DNA from: Aotearoamyces nothofagi
Lineage: Eukaryota; Ascomycota; Leotiomycetes; Leotiales; Tympanidaceae
Direction of reading: 5' to 3'
Length of the DNA stretch: 64,000 nucleotides
Assembly (NCBI GenBank): GCA_015345905.1
Contig: JADDTR010000004.1
Coordinates: 682,001-746,000, forward strand
In this document: positions 10,620 to 22,752 of the stretch, piece by piece
Position numbering within the stretch: the stretch's first letter is position 1
How the letters are laid out: the number at the start of each line of letters is the position of its first letter
Made by a program: the position numbers and the translations under genes
Notes under the pieces: generated by a model
Told to the model about the DNA's origin: nothing
Database searches by the model: none
The model's input: only the letters and a program-made list of their open reading frames with translations

Positions 10620-13380
10620 CTAAACACCTCCTTCTTTCTCCTTTCCTATATTCAATCCCTCTTCTCTTTGCTATCTAATATCTATTGCAATTAGTTTTTA
10701 TATAGTAGGAGCTTATAAGAGTTCCTCTATAGTTCCAGTCTATAACAATACTGAAATCCAAATCTGGATATTGTAAGAAGGTTTCCAAGCTCAATCTTGC
10801 TCTACTAAAGAAGGCTTAGCAACCTTCAAAGTTGCTAAAAACAGTATATAGTTACTATAGAATTGATTGGCAGTAATATAATATTATCTCTATATTTATA
10901 TTAGAAATATAGATGAATATATTATATCTAATCTAGAGTCTAGAATAAACTAGAGCTTGAGGCTAGTAAGAAATTGCAGTTTAATAAGAATATTGATTAT
11001 ATTGATTTCAACTTAGCTCTAGAAGTAGTAGTCAATAAAGTATTAATACTAGATATAAAAAGAGAGAAGAAAGATATTACAAAGTTGATCATTGACAGAG
11101 GAGTATACTAGAGAGTTGAGGCCGGTGATTATAGTATTGTAGTAAAGAAAGAAGACTATTATAGCTATTGACTTCTAGACTTCTAGTCTTCTTAAAAGAT
11201 TAAAAGTTGAGTTTCTCTTTGACTTCTTTACTATTGCTGTCGTTGAAGTAGCTGCAATACCTCTATTATCAAGAGGGGTATATTCAATCTTATTGACCTG
11301 ATCTTATTTTGGCTAATATATAATTAGAAGAAGTTATACTATTGAGGAAGTATAAAGTCTTAAAAATAACTATAATAGATACTTTCTATATTCGATACTT
11401 TGATAAGTTTAAAGATTTAGAATCTTTTGATATTAGAAAGAATCAGGCTATATTAGAGAAAATACTTCTATAATTTACTAGAAGACAGCTAAATTAGTAG
11501 ATCTATCTATATATAATATAAGTTCTATATAAATAAGCAACTTTGATAACTAAAATAGAGAGCTTATAACTCTTTATTAATATCTCCTTATAGACTAGAT
11601 ATCTAGAATCAACTAAAATACTCTTGTCTATATATTCTTATAAACTTTAGAGTATTACTAAGAGATTATATTCTTTATAATCAATTGAGTAAAATAGATC
11701 AATTCTACTATTATAAATAGAATATACTTCAAGATCAAGTATAATAATTTAAGCCTTGACTAAAGAAGAGAAGTATAGAATTACTTTTTAAAAAAGACTA
11801 TAATATCTCAAGGTCTATTAGTATATAATTATAGCAGTCTTGAATCTTTAGTAGAGAAGTAGTTAAATAGTTGTAAAATAAAGTTGTCTTATTATATATA
11901 TCTAGAAATAGAATACTTATCTTTATATTACTTTAGATTAAAAATCTTATCTCTATAGTCTAGACCTTAGCTCTTTAGAAAAGAGCTTAGATAACTATAT
12001 CTTATCTAGAATTTACAATTGATATAGATAATAACTTCAAATACAATATTAATAGTATAGAATTGATAAAAGCTTTAAATAGTTATTTCTAGTATTCTAG
12101 AATATCTAAATCTATACTATCCTTTAAGAATAAACAAGTTGAAAGAGTTGTATATATAAGCTTTGATTCTAGCTTTTAATATCTATATATTTATATATAG
12201 TTTATTATATAAGACTATTATTAATATCTATTATTAATATACTCTCTATTATATAATAGATTGTAAAATATAATTAAAGTATAAGATTTTTTTCTTTAGT
12301 AATTGAACTTATATTTTAGATTGAAATATCTTAGCTTCTAGAATATTCTAAAGCAAGTTAAATACTTTCTATTAAATATATATCTATAGTATATATTATT
12401 CTAATCTAGTTAATCTAGCTATCTAATTGTTAAATAGAGATAAAATATAAACTATTTCTTTAAATTAAAATATTTAAAGACTAAACTAAACTATAAAAAA
12501 CAGTTTAATTTAGTTTAGACTATAAAAAAAATTAGTCTAGTCTAGCTAGTCTAAATAGAAAAAAGTTGAATAGATAGTTAATAGATTTATACTATATATC
12601 TATATATAATAAGATTGAATTTATAAAATTTAATAAAGTTGAAAGATATAACTTTAATTAATAGAGGTCTAATATTGATTTAAAAAGTATTTTTAATTGA
12701 CTCTTTTCAATTTTAGCTAATAGTAGTTATAGTCAAAGAGCTAAAATAGATTGTCTTTTAATATTGATCTATCTATTATTACTTTTATCTTCTATTTACT
12801 TTTGCTTATTTTGATTTATCAAAAATTGCTAGTAAAGTAGCTCTATTTATCTTTCTAAATAGATATAGATTTTCTTTATATTAGAATTGGTATATAATAA
12901 TTACTTATTATTGAAAGTATTCTAATTCTAGTTTAATTTAGATATTTAATAGTTTATAATATAATAGAAAATAAAGTAATATAGTAGATAAAGAGTTAAA
13001 GAGAAGAGTAATAGTAATATAATAAAGGTATAAACTATATAGATAATTATAGAAGACTTATATAAAGATTCTACTACTATAGTTACCAAGGTATATTTAC
13101 TTAGTATTAGTGATTTGTAGATAAAGTCTTAATAGTAGTAGTTAAAGAAATATAAAGATTGATTCTTAAGAATCTCTCTCTCTTAAAAAGATTCTTCTAT
13201 TCAAGGTATTATAAAAGTAGTATAGAAGCATCTTTAGACATTTGCTAAAGGTGTAGCAAATCTATATTTAGGAATATAATAGTATATATATATAACTCTA
13301 TAGATATATACCCTCTCTTTATACTTACTCAGTACTATACTATACTATAGCAATCAGGGTTATAACTTGTAGGTACAATA
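10620..13380. repeat. AT-rich decayed repeat block, RIP-like
   Basis: About 2.75 kb of very AT-rich sequence, dominated by TA-containing words and almost free of CpG, with no frame longer than 60 codons. The change from normal composition is abrupt on both sides (about 10.6 and 13.4 kb). This is the usual look of an old transposon copy heavily mutated by RIP in Pezizomycotina. No terminal repeats or family could be recognised by eye, so the element type is left open. It should be read as a fossil of considerable age. Confidence 0.75.
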
Positions 13381-14351
13381 AGAGGAGATAGCGGGATCTA
13401 TAAGAGCGGCTGATTGGCATCCAGACTCTCCTTTTTAGGAGATAAGAAAGCTGGGCTGGCTGTACAGCAGTGCTGCATGGTCCCGTGTCAGGCGTGCATA
13501 CGGAGTCTTGCGGGGATTTCTTTTCTATATTGTGGCTTGTTGACAGGTTAGATGATCGGGGGGGGTAAATTATGTAGTGGCTCGGAGTTCTGGACTAGCC
13601 ACGACTCCGGACCTGGGTAGGGAGGTGTTTGTGATATCTCAACCTCTGGCTGTCCCATATATATCGTGTCTCTTTCCGTTGGCTGGATAGCTACTAGCTG
13701 GCACAGCGCCGTCCGCTGAGGGAATGGCTTTTACTCGGACGCGCAGAGGATGCAGTCTCTGGAGGATAAGGCAAAGAGAAGTGCGAGATGGATAAATGGA
13801 AGCATGCGTATATAACAGCCAAGTCTCGAGTTCCATCTATCAGAACAGCAGCTCCTGCCGCTACGCTCCCGATCTGATCTGGCACACGCACACGATGCAG
13901 GCAAGCAAGCGAACGACCCAGCTCCCGATCCCGACCTGTCACAGACAGCGGCTGCAGACAGCGGCACAGGTGACAGAATACTCCACCGCCTCCGTCTCTC
14001 TGCCGCCGGCGCCATGTTTCAGGTCAGGAGATGGGGATGGCTCGAGGGTCACATGTCTTGCACGTGCTCTCGGCACTTTTGATTGCTCTTGTGCAGTACG
14101 TGGGAGACGCGGGCGGGCGAGGCTATTGTCAGCAGGGTCTTGGTCTGGTTCCGAGCAGAGACGGCTTTCGCATCGGGAGGGCGAGTTTCGATGGGCAGAG
14201 GACGGTATAGATGCTGTAAGCCATGGATAGACCTCCCATGTTGCAGGTGAGGCTCTCTTTGCTTTTTTTTGCAGAGCCGGGGCTGCGGTCGCTACAAGCC
14301 TGTGGCGGCAGCGTTTGGCCTCTATCCTGCAGTCGGCGAGTGTGCCATGAT

Positions 14352-14395
14352 CCAGTTCCAGTTCCAGTTCCAGGCCCAGGTCCAGGTCCAGGTCC
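14352..14395. repeat. Hexamer microsatellite (CAGTTC then CAGGTC)
   Basis: Three to four CAGTTC units pass through one variant into three CAGGTC units. The drift of one unit type into the other suggests slippage and local homogenisation. Confidence 0.85.
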
Positions 14396-15312
14396 ATACT
14401 ATAGGTAGGAGGATAGGTTGGAGATATTGGGGGGAGAGTGGATGTCTGGGCGGTGGCCGGCTCCCTGGATTAACAATGGCGCCGACGCCGCAAATGCAGG
14501 GTGGGATCCCTACCGAGCTACAGTAAAGCAAGCACAAGTACAGTACAGTACAGTAACCCGCCCAGCATCCATCCCGACCCACCAGCCAGCCACAGAAGCC
14601 CCAGCTGCGGCGCAGCTCACAAGAACGCACCGGCGGGGCTGACTCGCAGCTGTGACCGATTGCTGGGAATATGAGGATGGGAAAGAGATATGTCGACTCG
14701 GTGGGCAGGTGGGCAGGCGGGCAGATGTGATTGATTGATTGATGGTGGACAGAACGTGTTATAGACAATTAATACTACTGTCTACACCACTCTCGACTAT
14801 GACCTGTCATGTCCCAAATACAGTCTGTCTCTCTGGTTGAGGTCTGCGGTCTGCGGTCGTCGGCATAAGACTCGCTGGGCTGGGCTGGGCTGGGCTGGCT
14901 AGGCTGGGGTGGCTGTATTGTTACTCGGCGTTATTGCCCAAAAAAGCCTCTTGCGTCCTATCGGGGCCGTGATTCTTTCACCAAATCAGGAAACCAACAA
15001 AGGCAGAGAATACAGGAGGCAGATCGGAGGAAGATCATCCTGAAGCTGGTCTCCGGAAACCCAGGCCACCTCATCGAGCAGCGATCAGATCAATCATGCC
15101 GAGATAGATGGGCCATGGTTATATAAGTTGTGTCGACTTGAATTGGCTATGTGCTGTGGAAGTAGACGGGCAATTCATTCATGGGAGGAATCAATATGTT
15201 TTATAGATGCAGCCATCACAGCCATCGCAGCCATCACTCCCAATGCTGCCATAGCTGCTGCCATCGCTGCTGCCACATCTACAGCTTCAGCTACAGCTAC
15301 TCTGATGCCGTA

Positions 15313-15353
15313 TCACTCACTCACTCACTCACTCACTCACTCACTCACTCACT
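15313..15353. repeat. (TCAC)n microsatellite
   Basis: About ten uninterrupted TCAC units. It follows imperfect CCATCRCAG and GCTGCCATC units, so the surrounding 150 bases are all of low complexity. Confidence 0.9.
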
Positions 15354-16424
15354 AAATGTAGATTTGTCGCAGGGCACGGACCGCCCGGCCAACAGTGCCG
15401 GCCCGACACTCGACGCCCTTGATCCAAGCATGAACTGAACTGAACTTCCGTCCTTCCTCGTATGATGCAAGCACTGCAGTTCTGCTGTCTGCTCTATTTG
15501 TGCGTTGAGGGTGTACGTGGATACTCTACAGCTGGGTCTATACAGCCTCTAGCACTCTCTAGCACTCTCTAACAGCATCCGAGTGCACACCACAGACAGA
15601 CTTCCCCATCAAACATCCGTCGAGCGAGGGTGATGCCCCGTCATCCCGCCCATCTCGGCACCCCCTCGCCGGAGAGGGTAGAGTAGAGTGGGCGATCGAC
15701 AGTCTTGGCGGGCATGTTGCGCTTCTTGGCCACGCAGTCCTTATCCAAACACCTCTCATGGACCCGAGTTGGCGTGGTTGCTGTATCGTTTGCGCTGCTC
15801 TCTACCGTCCTTCCCGACTCTCGGCGACGGCAGTCTCATCAGCTTCTTCTTACAAAATAGATACTTTGCGTCCTGCGTCTCATCGCCGCCCTAGCTCTGT
15901 ACAGTGGGCCTGGTGGCTGATCTGCCGGTATCTCTTTCGGTTCTCCCTTGTAATCGACGTTGGGGTTCCGCTGCTCCTGGTCGTCGAAGCAAACGATAAA
16001 CTATGCTGGCAGCCGCCTCTCCGTCTCCCCGTATCTCCGTATTTCCGGTGTTCCCCATGCAAATTATGGCGTCTCAGTTAATTAAGGTGCTGCCAAGGTA
16101 ACTCTATTCTCTGTTTTGCTACCAACTAAAGTGAGATGTGACCAGGCCCGTAGGCCCCTAGCCATATCCGCTGCGATCTTCTTCCCTTACATATTTCCAT
16201 TCTTCCTTACGTCGATGGCCTGCTCGTTCTATCATAATCCTTCGTTTTTTCCGTCTTTACATTCCTGTCTCAGCTTTACTCCGCATCTTCCCTCTTTACT
16301 TGTGATCCTAATTCTTGGGAAAGTTACACATTATTCATGACATCAGAGTTAAGGGAGTGAGGCTTCTCAACGGCCGACCGTAATACAAGCTTTTTGCCTC
16401 GAGATTTAAACGTGGCTCGTTACC

Positions 16425-19400
16425 ATGGCGTTCGAGGCAGACGATGCCGAAAAGAACAGTGGTAGCCTTGTGGCTCTAGAGGGCGATTCCAACACCGTCT
16501 CGACACAATTACGCCTTCTGCCGCCATCTTCAAAGATTCTCATCCTTCCATCTTTGATGGAAGCAATACGGGAAGCTACAGAGGATGTCATTGACTTCAA
16601 TGCGAGGTCCTTCATTCGCCACGTCCATACGACCTTCTCGGATCGATCCGAGACAGGACGGGCATTTCTAAAGTCTTCCACTACTTTACAGCCGAGACTT
16701 GTCTTTATGAATGGTGGTTGTGTAAGTGCCCGGGCGACGTGCATCACAAATATCTGCGAGAATATAACAAACGGGAACATAGCTGAAGCAGAAAAGGTCT
16801 TTCAGGAAATTGTCAAAGATGGAGTCGCCGGGTTGCTGAGACCTGGTGAGGTAGACTTGGATAATCAGAATTCAAACGAAACCGAACCCAATGAATCTAG
16901 TAGCCCAAATGTCGAGGTACAACCCACAGATCAATCGCAACCTCAGTATCCTCAGACAGTAGAGGCCGCTGATGCGCTCCATGTTGATACAGCCAATTTA
17001 CAGCCATATCTTGAAGACAGTATTGTACATGACAACACCATGAACATTGATCATAATACGCCAGAATCAAGCCCGATTAAAACGCCGTTAGACCATTTTG
17101 ATGACTCCAATCTATCTCCAATGGATTCACGGGGAAAGAAAAAATCTGAATATCTTTCGCCACCAATGCCAGAGCTAGAGGATGACAGCATGGTTAAAGT
17201 AGCTTGCACAGATGAAGACGATACAGTTAGCAGAACCGTTTTAGGAACCCAAACCCGCCTTGAAGAGAGGCGAAACACCTTTGGTCCTCCTCCGCTTGGA
17301 CCCTTTACGCCATCGAGGTGGACCGATGCAATCTCACACCGAGATTATATGGAAGATCTTCCCAGTACACTTCCATCACCATCTCTTGATGCCTATTTAG
17401 ATTCAGCACAAAATCTTGGTCTTGTAGAATTTGGTGAAGCCCGTCTTGTCGATGTTCAGTCCACTTATAGCCCGAAAACCATCAAAAGAGCCAGATCTGT
17501 CGACTGGATATACCATGGCAACACTACCTTTTCATACACGCAAACCGGTTCTCGAAAATTGAATCATGCTACATCCGAGACCAACTTGAAAAGTCCCAAT
17601 ATTCCAGAATATAATGGCCAAAGCATTCAACGGCCCGAGAGCTTGGACTGTTTCGAGATACTTCCTCGTACAGTATACGTCAGAGCTTCTCAGACAACTA
17701 TAACAAAATCGCCTACATTGTCCAAGCTTTCATCAGACCGCGTATTCGTTGATCGTGGTACGGATCCTGGAGAGTTCGTTCCGACAGAAGGAACCGTCAC
17801 AGCAGTTGAGCACGAGTCTGACGAGGACGAAGCATTTGTGCCAGTATTCCCCGTGGTAGAAGATCTCATCATTCATTTTACTGGTGGTGTTAATACCGAG
17901 ATTTTCGAGTCCGTAATTAGGTCATACAAAAATGGCAGTTATCCTATCATTCCACTTCCGGAGCTAGAATTGCCTGCCTCTTGCTCGAGTTCTTTTACCT
18001 CTGAAGATGTCAGCAACAGCGATTCGAGGCCCGCTCCCTCCGAAATCGATAGGTCTCCTGCTGTTTACCGTCATAGCGTGGAAGCCGACCCTTATAATCC
18101 CGCGTGCTATCCACGAGATAGCGAGCATGCCTTTCCACGTATAGGCACGCCAGAGTCTCTAGTTGTCAAGCCATCCACGCAGGTACAAAATTCGCCTTCA
18201 GTTCTAGCTAGTTTAGAGCAGAAATTCTGCGAGTTTTTGCCGGTCAATTCAAACAATGCAATTGGCGTGCAAAACTCTCTGAGGGATGTCCTTAACACCC
18301 ATTTCCCACCGGAAACAGAGAACTACCAGCAATATACTCTCCCATTAGAAAATGATCGACTATGGAAGCCAGTATTCCGAAATGACAACAGCCAGGGAAA
18401 TGAGGGAAGGACTGTTGATCAAATTATAGCCCTTGGCTGTGAAGATGGTGTTGACAAGACCTTTTTCAATGAGATATCAGGACAAGTTGAAAAACTTGGA
18501 ACAAAACAGAATGGTGTCAGCAGAACCGGAAAGCTGGAAATCGGGTACGTAAATATTGACGAAAATGGTGTTCAATGCTAACAGTCAATAGATACCTCAT
18601 TGCGAACGCCATGCAAGCATACACCTCTCAGCCGTTAGCATCACAAGCAGGCTCTTCGCCGTTTGGTAATCCTCGTCATCTTGCAACTCTACTTGTTCCT
18701 GTTCTTGAAACTTACCTTTCCGAAAATCTATCGACTCGTTTTTTAGTTCTTAGCTATCCGCCCCAGCACCTTTCTACTATCCTCGCATTACGCGAGATTC
18801 TTGGTACTGAACTCTGTAAAGTAGCTGGCATAATCGACTCTCTTGCTTCAGATCCGCCATCGTCTAAATCGAGGCAAATCTCACCCACTACCCTGAACGT
18901 TTTAAGCAACCTATCTACACAACCCTCAAGACATCGTCTCACACCTCTCACTCTCACAAGTGACGATGCAAGTCCATCCCGCATGAGTGGCAGTGCCTCC
19001 TCTCTTACAACCAGCTCTAAATCAGACAAGACGAATGAAAAGAATACCAACCCTTGTTTTTCAAAAGCAAACTTTGTTCTCCCAAGCACAGCTACGGATT
19101 CTGAAATTTCCGGATTCTTAGCCAGCATATGGAAAATACTGATTGAGAAATCCTCATTCTACATTCCCGAAGGCCGTCCACCATCAAGAAAAGTCTCCAT
19201 GGCTACAATTCCAACAATTCCTGAATCTCTCCAGTGCTCAAGCTCCACCTCTTCTAGACCCTCCTCACGTCAACTCAAAGAACAATCCATGAATATTCCT
19301 CACCAACGTCAAAAGTCGCTCTCATCAAAAACCACTTCTGGAGTAGCGAAATCGATGACTAGCAGTATAATTCGCCATGACGATGAGGAGAAAGAGTATG

Positions 19401-19579
19401 AAGTGGAGAGAGAGGTTTTGCAGAGAGAGCACCAGAGCGAGAATGACTGGGCTAATTTCTATATGGGGGAAGAGAGTGATGAGGATGAGACGTACCGGAT
19501 CTTGATGCCAAGGATCCCAAAACAGAGTGTACGTAAGGGGAATTCGAGAAAGGCGTTGAAATGGTTGGGATTGGCGTGA
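16425..19579 (+). CDS. Large conserved fungal protein of unknown function (1035 aa)
   Basis: Two exons, 16425-18544 and 18592-19579. The 47-nt intron has a GTACGT donor, a GCTAACA branch site and an ATAG acceptor, and the join restores IGYLIANAMQ in phase. The N-terminal 140 residues look folded: QLRLLPPSSKILILPSL, then a helical stretch with NARSFIRHVHTTF and RLVFMNGGCVSARATCI. A long disordered middle (about 145-690) is acidic and Ser/Pro-rich. The region around the intron and the following 90 residues is again hydrophobic and probably folded (LATLLVPVLETYLSENLSTR, then LREILGTELCKVAGIIDSL). The C-terminal part is Ser-rich and ends in a basic tail, RKALKWLGLA. No catalytic motif, membrane span or zinc-binding pattern is visible. 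I believe it is conserved in filamentous ascomycetes, but I can give no function. Confidence 0.8.
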
Positions 19580-21147
19580 TTGAAGGAATTGAAGATGTTG
19601 GCATGAGGGGTTTGATAGAAGGGCTTGATATTGTTGGCGGATACCCTTATTTAGATACTCTTATAGGTAATAATGAAGCATCGTCATCATCATCATCATC
19701 ATCACTCTATCCGAACCCCACCCTCCGAGAACCACCCTCCAAAACCCATCCGCCAACACCCCCCTCTCCTCTCTCCTTCAAATACCCTGTCCCCTTTCCC
19801 AACCCCGCAGATCCAGCAGCGAATACAGCTGCTCGCACAGCCTCTACCCTCCACCCACAGACATTATACAGCTCGGTCGGTCACACCACGCCGTTGGAAG
19901 CCTGATATCGGCGCGAGCGCTTAGTAGGATTTCTTCACTGTAGGGTTTTCTCTTCTCGTATCCCTCGTCGCTGCTCTTTTCTCTCTTTCTTGTTGTCGCT
20001 GCTTTTTCTCTACTCTGTCGCCTACTTCCCTCCTCTCGCCACCGCTGCTTCCTCCTCTCGCCACCGCTGCTTCCTCCTCTCGCCACCACGCCTCCCCTTC
20101 CACCATCCGCAACCCAGCACAGGTCCCCAAATCCGGCGCGGCCCCCCACCTCTCTCCCCCAGGCAGTGCTAGACTCCAGTTTCCCTTTACCCTCCTCGGC
20201 GCCGTTTCAGATTCGCTCCTCCGAGCCCGGCGCGGCGCGCAATAAATAGCCTCGCCAGCCGCGTCCCGCCTGCACATCTGAGCCCCCCCGGCTGGCTGGC
20301 TTGTCCAAGCAGCGCAGCCCCCATCTCGCCCGGCCGGTGCAGTGAGATATGGGATTGTTCTCTGCAGTCTCGCTATGTGTGCGGTGGTGGCAGCCATCGT
20401 CAGAGACTGCTCGGTTTAGGATTCCCGCCGCTTTGTTTCTCGTCGTCGATATCGGTGCTTGTCGTCGCTGTCTTCTGGTGTCGATAAACTTTCTTTTCGC
20501 CTCGACGGATTATAGATCTCCAGGTATATCAATGTCATCTGGTTCCAGATTTAGACAGCAAACAGCAAGCTGTAGAGGGATGATGGATAAGAAGTTGATG
20601 GACTGGATAGACATCTTAGCAAGAGCCGTTATAACTACCTATTAATCCGGATTCATTATTGGACACGTCCTCAAAGTCAAGCTGACGGATGGCTAGATGA
20701 GATTAGACTTCCACCAGACTAAGCATAAACATACCAACACAAAGTCACAGCTGTAAGACAGATATAGGTCTCATTCACAAGTCATCCAAGTTCGCGCCCA
20801 TATGGAAGTAATCTCAATACTAGCAAAAGTACACATTCGCAAGCCTCAAATATGATTGCCGAAGAAAAGCAAGCAGGCAGAACCGCAAAAAAAAAGAAAA
20901 CAAGGTCCGTATCCCATGTCCTCCACGCCAGCGTCACTCCCAGCCGCTTCACATAGTCTTAGACGTTTTGCACGTCGCTCTAATAACAGCTAGGCTGTAC
21001 CACTTCCACCATTATGTAGCCGCAGCAGTGATTATGTTGCAATCCCAGAATATGATGCGTACAGAAAGGTGAGGTCGATCGATCTAATGCGCAGGGGGAA
21101 GGAAAGAAAAGGCACGGATGTTGTGTCATTCAAATCGTTTATATCGT
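19580..21147. other. Intergenic between the 1035-aa gene and ypt1 (3' side)
   Basis: No gene is supported. A (CAT)n run lies at 19677-19703. A 21-bp unit (CTCCTCTCGCCACCGCTGCTT) is repeated almost three times at about 20047-20090. A frame of 98 codons at 20349-20645 has no recognisable domain. The part near 21147 is the probable 3' UTR of ypt1, read on the minus strand. Confidence 0.45.
20044..20093. repeat. Short tandem repeat, about 21-bp unit, 2.4-2.9 copies
   Basis: Copies of TCCTCTCGCCACCGCTGCT follow one another directly. The last copy diverges after CGCCACC. Confidence 0.75.
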
Positions 21148-22175
21148 TTAGCAACATCCACCTGCTGCGCCTGACTGCACGCCTTGACCTTGCCCGACTT
21201 GTACAGTGGGCTTATTGTTTGCAGTTGTCGTACCCATACGTTCCTTAATTTGGCGAGCCATTGTAAGGAAAGCTTGCTCGACATTGCTAGCGTTCTTAGC
21301 GGAGGTCTCAAGGAATGGAATGCCCAGGCTGTCAGCGAATTCCTGCATAGTATAATGATTAGCTGTAGCCTATTAAAATGCAAATATTTGAACCAGATGT
21401 TTCAGGTTGCCAACGCCAGTCGTCATGTGATGGAGTCAGGTGGACAAAGACGTACCTTTGCGACTGTGTATTCAACAACCTTCTTGTCTGACATATCACT
21501 CTTGTTTCCTACAAGAAGCTTGTTGACACCTTCTGTGGCATATCTGTCAATTTCTTGGAGCCATTGCTTAACGTTGTTGAACGAGTCCATATCGGTGACA
21601 TCGTAGACAACGCAGATGCCATGTGCACCTCGGTAGTAAGATGATGTGATCGTTCTGAAACGTTCCTGTCCGGCGGTATCCCACTATGAACCTGTATTAG
21701 CACTGCCTGCCTGCCATTACACCTTCTCTGCCATGGTAGTCATACAATCTGTAGTTTCACCGTCTTGCCATCCAACTCGATCGTCCTTATTTTCTTGCTG
21801 GATATCAGCAAACAAGCCAGAACAGTCTACAAATCAAAAACGTACAAAGTCAACGCCGATGGTCGAGATGTATGATTCGGTGTAGGTATCATCGGCGAAT
21901 CGCAGCAGTAGACAGGACTTTCCAACACCAGAGTCTCCGATAAGGAGTAACTTGAAGAGGTAGTCGTATCTGCCAGTATCGTCGTCAGTTATCTCTCCAT
22001 ACGATGCCCTTCTCTCACCCAGCACTCTGCTGAAATGCACCGGGCGTGACATCATGGTAGGTGGATACACTGTAAAGAAGCAGAGTCAGTGGTATATTCT
22101 TGATAAATAAACGGGGTTCAAGTTGTGTTGCAGGGAGTTGCGGCGGCCAGGCTGGACGTACTACTCTGGATTCAT
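21148..22175 (-). CDS. ypt1: Rab1-type small GTPase Ypt1
   Basis: Five exons on the minus strand: 22175-22165, 21969-21846, 21793-21746, 21683-21456 and 21342-21148, giving 201 residues. The protein begins [20 protein letters not shown]. It has the P-loop GDSGVGKS, the switch I segment [26 protein letters not shown] (switch II), NKSD and ETSAK nucleotide-binding motifs, and a C-terminal GGCC for double geranylgeranylation. Length and sequence fit Ypt1/Rab1 throughout. Ypt1 directs tethering of ER-derived vesicles at the early Golgi and also acts in autophagy. The first exon is only 11 nt and is followed by a 195-nt intron with a GTAGTA donor; this join is the only one that yields the conserved MNPEYDY start. 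The gene is divergent from the mitochondrial-type gene at 22753. Confidence 0.96.
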
Positions 22176-22752
22176 GATTGCGGCAGTTGTATTTTTGAAA
22201 GGAGTGTAGTCGAGGTTACGTGGCACAGTGACGAAAAGTCGATGATGATGGGTTGTTATGAGAGTGAAGAGCAATAAGGTAGAAAGCGACCTCCACGACA
22301 ACCTGACAGCCGCAAGTCGTTTGAGAGGCGCCTAGGCGTGCTAGTTACGAATCAGGCAGCATACGCGAATAATTGATGCCTCGTGACAAAGGCCGAAGCA
22401 TGACGATGTTCCTCCGGACTCACTTCAACCACGGCAGAACGTCTCTATGCTTGGATTATTTGATTTTGGAATGGATCTGGGGGTGGCGGTGATGGGACGC
22501 AGAGTTGCTCTGTTATATCTAGAATTTACATTGTTTCTCAGATCTGCAAATATACACACTGCACGCAAACTGATAGCAGCTAGTCATTTGAAGCGGGTTC
22601 TGCCGAGTTCTGCCAATCGATGACATAGATCTCTCCCATGTTCCAGACGCAATCCTTTGTTCCGTCCCAGAGAGCTCTTTGTATGTCAACGACAACATAG
22701 TGCGGCTACAAATCTTCATGTCTCCAACACATAACTGTGCACAGCTAGGCTG
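22176..22752. promoter_or_regulatory. Divergent promoter region, ypt1 / DUF2358-like gene
   Basis: A 577-base spacer between two head-to-head genes must hold both promoters and 5' UTRs. No TATA box is obvious. I see nothing else in it. Confidence 0.5.

Larger units (their letters stand above)
13381..16424. other. Gene-poor, microsatellite-rich 3-kb region upstream of 16425
   Basis: No supported gene lies here. The frames at 13639-16340 overlap on both strands and mostly follow simple repeats. Visible repeats include CAGTTC/CAGGTC hexamers at about 14352-14395, TACAG units at 14538-14556, TTGA units at about 14728-14742, a GCTGG run at about 14874-14900, CCATCRCAG units at about 15212-15240 and a TCAC run at 15313-15353. 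The last 300 bases are T/C-rich and lead to the ATG at 16425. The region could be a long promoter or 5' leader. Confidence 0.5.

Noticed and set aside
10620-13380. Assignment of the AT-rich block to a specific transposon family
   Set aside because: No terminal repeats or translated domains can be read by eye after heavy mutation; only the RIP-like character is supported.
19677-19905. His-rich and Ser-rich frames over the CAT run
   Set aside because: They are created by the microsatellite and start inside the end of the preceding gene.
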